Positions 6,051-12,048 of a DNA stretch of 12,048 nucleotides are shown here, in pieces. The stretch covers positions 1 through 12,048 of the forward strand of contig JAAEPW010000134.1 in the NCBI GenBank assembly GCA_024232355.1, in the 5' to 3' direction. How positions within the stretch are numbered: the first letter of the stretch is position 1; every line of letters begins with the position of its first letter. A program made the position numbers and the translations under genes. Source of the stretch: Chloroflexota bacterium. GTDB lineage: Bacteria; Chloroflexota; Anaerolineae; B4-G1. The notes beneath the pieces are model-generated. The model was not told the origin of the DNA. It saw only the letters and a program-made list of their open reading frames with translations, and made no database searches.

Positions 6051-9000
6051 ATGAAAACCAAACGATTATTCAGCGCCATTATCCTCGGCCTGGGATTGGC
6101 CCTGACCCTCTTGAAATTACTGTACGCCGGCCCTGCCTTGGCCGCAACCTTTACTGTGACCAAACTGACCGACACTAACGACGGAAGCTGCGACGTCGGT
6201 GATTGCTCGCTGCGAGAAGCCATCGTCGCTGCCAACACCAACGGTCAAGCCGATACGATTACCCTGGGGCCTGGCACCCACGTCTTGACTCGAATCGGCA
6301 TAGGCGAGGACGCCGCTGACACCGGCGACCTGGACATCACCGAAACACTGACTATCGTTGGAGCTGGCCCCGCCCAAACGATCATTGACGGCAACAACAT
6401 TGATCGGGTTTTTGACATCCGCCCCGGTGCAGGCACGGTGGTCATCTCCGGGGTAACGATCATCAATGGCAACGTCGTCGGTGATGGTGGCGGTATCTAC
6501 AATGCGGATGCTGATTTAACACTCGTCAACACTGTCATCAGCAATAACGTCGCTAGCGGTTCTTTCGGTTGGGGAGGGGGTGGGATATTCATCTGGTCCG
6601 GCAATGTGACGTTAAACAGAGGACAAATCATCAGTAATACCGCTTTTAGTGGCGGCGGGGTGCTCGTCCAGTCTGGCAACGTGGCGCTAAAGGAGGGACA
6701 AATCACTAGCAATACTGCCTCCACTGGCGGTGGGATGTTCATCCACGAGGGCAACATAACGCTAGACGAGGGACAAATCCAGAACAACACAGCCACCAGC
6801 GGCGGCGGGATGTTCATCCACGAAGGCAACGTGACAGTGAGTGGCGGACAAATCATCAGCAACTCTGTCGACAACTATGGCGGAGGGGTGTTCGTTTGGT
6901 CTGGCAACACGACGCTAAACGAGGGACAAATCATCGGCAATTCTGGCGACGATGGCGGTGGAGTGTTCATCCGCGAGGGCAATGTGACAATGAATGGAGG
7001 TCAAATCCAAGACAACTCTGCCACACTGGACGGTGGAGGAGTGTACATCAGCACCGGTAGTGTGGTGGTGAACGAGGGACAAATCCTCGGCAACTCGGCC
7101 AGCGACCAAGGCGGTGGGGTTCACGTCAAAGCTTACAGCGCCACGTTGACAGTGAATGGAGGACGAATCAAAGGCAACTCTGCCAACGAGGGTGGTGGCA
7201 TGTTCATCGATCAGGGCAGTGTGACAGTGAGCAAAGGTGAAATCCTCGGCAACTCGGCCACCAACGGCGGCGGCGGTGTGCTTGTCCAAAACGACAGCGC
7301 GACATTGACGATGAACAAAGGACAAATCATCAGCAATACTGCCCCCAGTGGCGGCGGGATGTGTATCCTCTCTGGCATTGCGACGGTTCGTGGGGGGCAA
7401 ATCCAGAACAACACGGCCACTCTCCAAGGTGGCGGGGTGTTTGTCTCTACAAGCAATGCAAGGCTGATAGCGAGCGGGGGGCACATCCTCGGTAATTCGG
7501 CCAGCGACGGTGGTGGGGTGTTTGTCAAATTTGGCAGTGCAGAGATGAGCAACGTCGTCTTTAGCGGCAACACCGCCTCTACCGATGGCGGTGGGCTATA
7601 CAACCTGAGCGATTCAACACTGGTCAACGTCACCCTTAGCGACAACACCGCTGGTAATCGAGGCGGCGGGGCAGCCAACCTCATTGGCAACCTGACAATA
7701 AGCAACAGCATCTTGTGGGGAAACAGCGACGTCGGCGGCACCGTACCCTCGGCCCAGGTTTACAGTGCCACAACCCCCATCACCATTCGTTACAGTCTGG
7801 TGCAAGGCGGGCACGCCGGCGTGGGCAACGTCGGCGATGATCCGATCTTTGTGGACGCCGACGGCCCTGACGACACCGTTGGCACAATGGACGACGACTT
7901 GCACCTGCGCTCTGGCTCCCCCGCCATTGACGCCGGAGACAACACCGCCGTGCCCGCCGACACCACCGACCTCGACAACGACGGCGACAACAAGGAACCC
8001 ACTCCCTATGATGTGAGCGGTCAGCCGCGCTTTCTGGATGACTCTACTGCCGCCGACACCGGCAATGGGACACCCCCCATCGTGGATATGGGCGCGCACG
8101 AATACACGAACGACTCTCGCGACACAGCTCAAGAAATCGAGGCCAATACGTCCATCACCGATACCATCCCAACCGTTGACGAAGCGGCGTGGTACAAGAT
8201 CATTGTCCCCACGCCTGGATCCATCCTGACCGTCACCCTGACCGGCCTGAGCGAGGACTATGACCTCTTTCTCTTTGCCCCCGCGATTGACGAGACCACC
8301 GGCCAGTTACACGACGGGGCACTGATTCAGGGCAATCCTGTGTTCGAAGGCACTCCTGTGTTTGAGGGCACTCCCGTATTCGAAGGCACCGGCCCGGCCG
8401 GAAATCCCGGCGATTTGGTTGACATGTGGCAAGATGCACACGGTCAGCACAATGTCTGCTACACAGAGAACATCGGGATGCTGGGGAACAACGGTCAAGC
8501 AGGAGGCGTTGGGAGTTTGCTCTGCGTCTCTGCCCAGTCCGGCACCACCAGCGAACTGGTGGCCCTCAATACCCACGAGTTATTCGGTCCCTTTTACGCG
8601 GCGGTCAGTGGGCATACGCCAGAGGCAGTCAATCAACCCTACACCCTCACTGCGACAGTCATCACGCCCACCGTGCAAGGCTACACCCCCCTCACCCACA
8701 CGGTCACTACCACCTTTACGAACCTCGTCAGCGACACCAACATCTACAGCGACGTCACGACGCTGGTTCTCTTTAACCGTAGCCGCTTCAACCAGGTCTT
8801 TACGGCTACGGACACCATCACAACCTCCCAACTGATTACCAAGCTGAATGAATTGATCTCCCACACCCAGGTTCAGGGCAAGATCATCAATCTGGACGAG
8901 CACCCGGAGATCGTCTCTGCCTACCTGGTCTGGGATGCACAGCCCGAAAATCCCCAGGCGGCCAACTTTGTGGCCACGCACATCAAATTCCTGCTCTACA

Positions 9001-10913
9001 ATCTGAATTTCACCCATCCCAATATGGAATACCTAGTGATCGTGGGTGGAGACCAAGTCATCCCCTACCGCCGCATTCGGGACGAGGCCTTGTACCTCAA
9101 CGAACGCAGGTACGCCTCCGCAGCCCACACCCCCGGCATCTCCCAATCACTCGCTTTGCGCTACTTTTTGAGCGATGACTATTACGCCAACGCGGGTCTG
9201 TTTCCCCTCGCTTGGAAAGGTCGCGAGTTTTACCTTCCTCACTGGGCGACGGGCCGGTTGGTAGAGACACCCTCAGAAATAGCGGCAGCGATCCACGCCT
9301 TTGAGGCCCATCCGGTCATCTCCCCCACCGATGGGCTGGTCACGGGATACGATTTCCTGACCGACCAGGCATTGACCATCAGCCGAACCCTGGTCATCAG
9401 TCAAGGCATCACAACTCTGGACGCTCTGATTGACGATGACTGGACAGCCAACGATCTGCGGGCCAGGCTCATCACTACCACCGAGACTTTTACGCAAGCC
9501 AGGGACGTCAACTCGCTCAACTCGCACTTTAACCACTTTGCTCTCGCTCCGGCGCATATCTCAGACCCACCCAAGCCCACCGATTATGTCTTTGCCACCG
9601 AGATTACAGACACCCTCGACTATAGCGGCACGCTGATCTTTTCGGTCGGCTGTCACAGCGGACTGAACGTGCCAGACGCAGATTCTAGCTCGATCATCAC
9701 GGGGACCGACTGGCCGCAGGTTTTTTCACGGCAGGGCGCGACCTACATAGGCAACACCGGCTATGGCTATGGTGCAGCGGACGCGATGGCATACTCGGAA
9801 AAGCTGCTGGTCAACTTTGTTCAAGCGTTCAACTATGTAACCACAGGGCTACAGCGGGTGGAGGACCTACCAACGGTGGGCGGGGCACTGCTGAATGCCA
9901 AACACCAGTACTATAACACCATCGCTGCCGGGAGCTTGAGTAACTATGACGAGAAAATCATAGGTCAGATGACGCTCTATGGTCTGCCGATGGTGGCAGT
10001 GCGTATGCCGATCACCACGACCATCCCCCCAAAAGGCCCTAACGCCGAGGGTGCCGAGGCTCTGTCCCTGAACTATGCATCCCAGCAGGAAGGGGAAATT
10101 GTATCTCTGTCTCTCGACTATACGCCCAAACAGAGGGATGAAGGAACATACTATGCCATTACAAATCAACCAGGGGCAGATGTGCAGGTGATAGGCGCTA
10201 GACCAATTCAGCCACGTCTGAGCCGCAACATTCACGCGCCCGACACGATTGCTCACGGCGTTCTGATGTTGGGAGGCACTTTTACCGACACGCCCAATTT
10301 CAACCCCGTCATCGCGCGCATCCTGGGTGAGTACATCCACACCGACTCGGTCACCGAACCTACCTACTCGGCTAATCATTGGCATCCGGCCCAGATCGCA
10401 ACGGTCAACCGCCTTCTGGGGAGCGATTGGCAGTCGCAGGACCGGCTGGTCGTGGCACCGGCGCAGTTTATGCCCGATTCGGTGGCATCAACGCCCACGC
10501 AAACCATCGGAACGCAACGACACTACACCAACCTAGAGTTCGAGATATATCGTGCATCTATTGGTACGACCGATTATCTCGCCCCCAGCATCTGGCAGGT
10601 GATGGCCAGCAGCAGCCCCAACGGCACTCTCGAATTTCAGATGCAGGTGGAGGATGACAGCGGATCGGTAGAGCGAGCAGTGGTACTTTACCGGCAAGCG
10701 GGTGACTACGTTTGGACCCTAGTTGAACTACCCTACAATGCTGCCACCGGTTGGGCAAAAGGATCCGTCAACCAGGTAGATCCTCCCATCTACTACTTTG
10801 CCCAGGCTGTCGACCCCACTGGAAACGTGGCTCTAGCACTGGACCATGGGAAACCTTTCCAAAGAGTGGAGAGCCTGGTCCTAATCTACCTGCCACTGAT
10901 TCTCAGGAACTAG
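6051..10913 (+). CDS. Secreted beta-helix protein with C25-like (gingipain-type) peptidase
   Basis: A 1620-aa exported protein. The signal peptide is residues 1-31 (KTKR, hydrophobic core, likely cut after PALA). A CSLREA element follows (C52-A57, ATFTVTKLTDTNDG). Residues 145-560 form 16 rungs of about 25 residues, each starting with GGG, a right-handed beta-helix resembling polymorphic outer-membrane and adhesin folds. A choice-of-anchor Q-like region (to MGAHEY, about 685) precedes a PPC-like domain (about 686-865) interrupted by PVFEGT repeats. Residues about 897-1320 match C25 peptidases: VGGDQVIPYR near 1000, catalytic-type histidine H1159 or H1162 in SHFNHF, and C1201 in SVGCHSG. An Ig-like domain and the tail IYLPLILRN finish the protein. 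The start has AGGAG at 6035-6039, an 11-base gap. It probably acts at the cell surface or outside, in adhesion and proteolysis. Substrate is unknown; activity is inferred from the visible His and Cys. Confidence 0.9.
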   Translation: MKTKRLFSAIILGLGLALTLLKLLYAGPALAATFTVTKLTDTNDGSCDVGDCSLREAIVAANTNGQADTITLGPGTHVLTRIGIGEDAADTGDLDITETLTIVGAGPAQTIIDGNNIDRVFDIRPGAGTVVISGVTIINGNVVGDGGGIYNADADLTLVNTVISNNVASGSFGWGGGGIFIWSGNVTLNRGQIISNTAFSGGGVLVQSGNVALKEGQITSNTASTGGGMFIHEGNITLDEGQIQNNTATSGGGMFIHEGNVTVSGGQIISNSVDNYGGGVFVWSGNTTLNEGQIIGNSGDDGGGVFIREGNVTMNGGQIQDNSATLDGGGVYISTGSVVVNEGQILGNSASDQGGGVHVKAYSATLTVNGGRIKGNSANEGGGMFIDQGSVTVSKGEILGNSATNGGGGVLVQNDSATLTMNKGQIISNTAPSGGGMCILSGIATVRGGQIQNNTATLQGGGVFVSTSNARLIASGGHILGNSASDGGGVFVKFGSAEMSNVVFSGNTASTDGGGLYNLSDSTLVNVTLSDNTAGNRGGGAANLIGNLTISNSILWGNSDVGGTVPSAQVYSATTPITIRYSLVQGGHAGVGNVGDDPIFVDADGPDDTVGTMDDDLHLRSGSPAIDAGDNTAVPADTTDLDNDGDNKEPTPYDVSGQPRFLDDSTAADTGNGTPPIVDMGAHEYTNDSRDTAQEIEANTSITDTIPTVDEAAWYKIIVPTPGSILTVTLTGLSEDYDLFLFAPAIDETTGQLHDGALIQGNPVFEGTPVFEGTPVFEGTGPAGNPGDLVDMWQDAHGQHNVCYTENIGMLGNNGQAGGVGSLLCVSAQSGTTSELVALNTHELFGPFYAAVSGHTPEAVNQPYTLTATVITPTVQGYTPLTHTVTTTFTNLVSDTNIYSDVTTLVLFNRSRFNQVFTATDTITTSQLITKLNELISHTQVQGKIINLDEHPEIVSAYLVWDAQPENPQAANFVATHIKFLLYNLNFTHPNMEYLVIVGGDQVIPYRRIRDEALYLNERRYASAAHTPGISQSLALRYFLSDDYYANAGLFPLAWKGREFYLPHWATGRLVETPSEIAAAIHAFEAHPVISPTDGLVTGYDFLTDQALTISRTLVISQGITTLDALIDDDWTANDLRARLITTTETFTQARDVNSLNSHFNHFALAPAHISDPPKPTDYVFATEITDTLDYSGTLIFSVGCHSGLNVPDADSSSIITGTDWPQVFSRQGATYIGNTGYGYGAADAMAYSEKLLVNFVQAFNYVTTGLQRVEDLPTVGGALLNAKHQYYNTIAAGSLSNYDEKIIGQMTLYGLPMVAVRMPITTTIPPKGPNAEGAEALSLNYASQQEGEIVSLSLDYTPKQRDEGTYYAITNQPGADVQVIGARPIQPRLSRNIHAPDTIAHGVLMLGGTFTDTPNFNPVIARILGEYIHTDSVTEPTYSANHWHPAQIATVNRLLGSDWQSQDRLVVAPAQFMPDSVASTPTQTIGTQRHYTNLEFEIYRASIGTTDYLAPSIWQVMASSSPNGTLEFQMQVEDDSGSVERAVVLYRQAGDYVWTLVELPYNAATGWAKGSVNQVDPPIYYFAQAVDPTGNVALALDHGKPFQRVESLVLIYLPLILRN
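6483..7730 (+). repeat. Sixteen beta-helix rungs encoded in tandem
   Basis: Each rung encodes about 25-27 residues of the form GGGxxIxxGNVTLxxGQIxxNTA. Rungs at about 6724 and 6799 both begin GGGMFIHEGN and are almost identical in DNA, pointing to recent duplication. Two rungs (near 7107 and 7266) carry two extra residues (a SATLT segment). The Asn before the GGG turn is the usual stacking position in right-handed helices. The last two rungs switch from GQI to VTLSDNT and SNSILWGNS, capping the helix. Confidence 0.85.
8337..8390 (+). repeat. Three 18-bp repeats encoding PVFEGT
   Basis: Units at 8337-8354, 8355-8372 and 8373-8390 encode PVFEGT three times (residues 763-780), preceded by GN and followed by GPAG. 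Differences between units are mostly silent third-position changes. The repeat sits in a loop of the PPC-like domain, so unit number could vary between strains without harming the fold. Confidence 0.85.
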
Positions 10914-10961
10914 ACCTAACGCATTTCAGTTAGCGGTTGTGCTTTTCAGCCAAGACAAGCA

Positions 10962-10993
10962 GAGAGCGTTGTCCAGACAACGAACCAGCTCTC
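10962..10993 (+). terminator. Hairpin 49 bases after the operon, possible terminator
   Basis: GAGAGC (10962-10967) pairs with GCTCTC (10988-10993), enclosing GTTGTC-CA-GACAAC (10968-10981). The inner arms CGTTGTC and GACAACG form a perfect 7-bp inverted repeat. There is no T-run after it, so it is not a classical rho-independent terminator. It may instead mark or protect the 3' end of the transcript. Confidence 0.35.
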
Positions 10994-11213
10994 AAGCTGC
11001 CTTCACTGACTCCCTCGACAACTTACCTGACAGTTCGCTCCCTCTGGCACAGGGGAAAACAATCTGGCTCCGGTATCTTCTCTCCACGGACCGGATAAAT
11101 TGTACGCGCCAGATGCGGGTTGTCTGATGCCAGTTTCCGCTCCCTATCATCTCAAAAGTCTTCTCGTCTGGCCTCCGCAGTACCCCCGAAAGGCACAGCA
11201 CCCTCGTTCCCCC

Positions 11214-11254
11214 GTCAATGTTCGCCCGACAATGGGCCACTGATATTCACCCAC
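11214..11254 (+). repeat. Single outlying copy of the 24-bp unit with its leader
   Basis: This 41-base stretch (GTCAATGTTCGCCCGAC and following) matches 11482-11522 at 38 of 41 bases. It contains one copy of the 24-bp unit (11231-11254). It immediately overlaps the start of dispersed block A, so the unit existed as part of the repeat family before the tandem expansion downstream. Confidence 0.75.
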
Positions 11255-11327
11255 AAACCACCAATCACCGCGCCAAGGCCAACCCGTCAACAGCAGTCAC
11301 CTCCCCACTTGTGGTCACAGACAACGC
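11253..11327 (+). repeat. Dispersed repeat block A, right copy
   Basis: It aligns without gaps to 1843-1917 at about 64 of 75 bases. Twelve bases later block B begins, whereas on the left flank block B comes first. Confidence 0.75.
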
Positions 11328-11338
11328 ATTCCATTGTC

Positions 11339-11482
11339 CCCGGCCCAAGGGTACAAGCCAACGCACCACCTGGGCAGGCCAGGCCGATAGCTCCTGTGGC
11401 AATCTGTGGACACCTCTTCTCCTCTCCCTAACCCTGCCACGCACGCTCACCACACCAAAGCCCCGCCGCATTCCATCGCCTG
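11339..11482 (+). repeat. Dispersed repeat block B-C, right copy
   Basis: This is the counterpart of 1524-1731 without the 58-base extra segment. The end of block C (11466-11482) runs straight into the leader of the 24-bp tandem repeat at 11482. Confidence 0.7.
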
Positions 11483-11498
11483 TCAATTTTCGCCCGAC

Positions 11499-11604
11499 AA
11501 TGGGCCACTGGTTTTCACCCACGATGGGCCACTGGTTTTCACCCACGATGGGCCACTGGTTTTCGGCCACGATGGGCCACTGGTTTTCGGCTACGATGGG
11601 CCAC
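11499..11604 (+). repeat. 24-bp minisatellite, about 4.4 units
   Basis: Units start at 11499, 11523, 11547 and 11571, with a partial fifth at 11595. Each contains GATGGGCCACTGGTTTTC followed by a variable six-base end (ACCCAC, GGCCAC or GGCTAC); the first unit begins AATGGG. The last two full units share the GG variant, so the array grew stepwise. As 24 is a multiple of three, the array reads open in several frames, which creates spurious ORFs on both strands. There are no spacers, so it is not a CRISPR array. Confidence 0.9.
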
Positions 11605-11660
11605 TTTTGGCGCAAGGGAAACTCCTGATAAAAAAGTGATAGACGAAGAGTGTTCATTAA

Positions 11661-11703
11661 GGCTTTCTCAGAGGTCTCGGTGAGTTTGTTCTCTGAGAAA
11701 GCC
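11661..11703. repeat. Perfect 13-bp inverted repeat with 17-base loop
   Basis: GGCTTTCTCAGAG (11661-11673) is the exact reverse complement of CTCTGAGAAAGCC (11691-11703). Neither strand has a T-run after the stem, so a terminator is doubtful. It lies 57 bases after the minisatellite, and a second hairpin follows 13 bases later. It may be a transcript-end structure for either direction or part of a small mobile repeat. Confidence 0.7.
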
Positions 11704-11716
11704 CGACTGTCACAAG

Positions 11717-11736
11717 TCACATTGTTATCAATGTGA
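11717..11736. repeat. Perfect 8-bp inverted repeat, TTAT loop
   Basis: TCACATTG (11717-11724) pairs with CAATGTGA (11729-11736) around a four-base loop. The arm TCACA/TGTGA resembles the half-sites of many dimeric regulators, but a four-base loop also makes a tight hairpin. There is no adjacent gene to regulate within the window. Confidence 0.55.
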
Positions 11737-12048
11737 GCACTCACCCCGGTACGTTAACTGAGCAATTGATCGGATCGAAGCACAACGAGCCTTTTCCCTT
11801 TTCTAAGTGAAACGTGGGGCTCTTTGACTTGTGTAGAGCGGCATTCATTGTGATAAGACCCGGCTCAAGTACCGTGACCACTAGCTTTCCTGCATTCATC
11901 AAGGTTTATTCATGACTCGCGTGAAAAAACTCTGAAATCAGCAAGCCCAAACTGGCTCAAAAAAGCCCACTGAGCGTAACCAGACTGGCAAATCAGCAAA
12001 AAAAGAAACAAAAAAAGAATCCGCAGAGCTTTGTTGATCGCTTTGAAC
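11737..12048. other. Gene-free AT-richer end of the window
   Basis: No open frame of useful length and no RNA gene was recognised on either strand. The stretch holds the second copy of AAGTGAAACGT(G)GGGC at 11805-11820 and two A-runs at 11999-12005 and 12011-12017. On the minus strand these A-runs would read as T-runs, but no strong stem precedes them. Confidence 0.5.

Noticed and set aside
10992..11240. Minus-strand open frame of 82 codons
   Set aside because: No ribosome site and no known motif, and it starts inside a repeat block. A decayed gene cannot be excluded, but the sequence gives no support.
11499..11604. CRISPR array
   Set aside because: The 24-bp units follow each other directly with no spacers, and there are no cas genes in the window.
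11265..11744. Minus-strand open frame containing repeated ENQWPIVG
   Set aside because: The octapeptide repeat is simply the 24-bp minisatellite read in a frame that happens to lack stops. The plus-strand frames read through it equally well. No expression signals were seen.

Overview
The window most likely comes from a Chloroflexota bacterium, probably of the Anaerolineae type. This is an inference from protein architecture, because no rRNA or other marker is present. The clues are a very large intracellular CHAT-ATPase-TPR protein, a secreted protein with a CSLREA element, beta-helix rungs and a choice-of-anchor Q-like region, a gingipain-like (C25) cysteine peptidase domain, and the C-terminal tail IYLPLILRN, a type of ending familiar from secreted Chloroflexota proteins. 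Much of the window is non-coding and repeat-bearing, as expected for an accessory region.

Layout. Positions 1-624 hold decayed material: a short direct repeat, a broken FG-GAP/VCBS calcium-binding repeat, and, in the same frame, a fragment resembling a SUKH (SMI1/KNR4) immunity protein. Positions 695-1189 encode a small four-helix membrane protein with visibly AT-richer DNA, probably acquired. Positions 1190-2082 carry no convincing gene but hold GC-rich dispersed repeat blocks. Positions 2083-2348 hold a hairpin, a TATAAT box, a Shine-Dalgarno site and a 59-codon ORF. Then come the two main genes, 2402-6031 and 6051-10913, separated by 19 bases and probably one operon. Positions 10914-12048 contain no convincing gene. 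They hold hairpins, a second copy of the dispersed repeat blocks (in permuted order) and a 24-bp tandem repeat.

How the main genes may work together. The first large protein (1209 aa from the preferred start) is a STAND-type sensor: an N-terminal CHAT caspase-like protease with an intact His/Cys dyad, a P-loop ATPase switch, a probable winged helix, and about ten TPR-like repeats. The second (1620 aa) is exported. It has a signal peptide, a 16-rung beta-helix, a PPC-like domain, and a C25-like caspase-fold peptidase with a visible His and Cys. The pair therefore encodes two different clan CD (caspase-fold) proteases, one cytoplasmic and switchable, one extracellular. The pairing could be a protease relay, a surface-conflict system or a regulated adhesin/protease. 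That function is inference; the domain architecture is read directly from the sequence.
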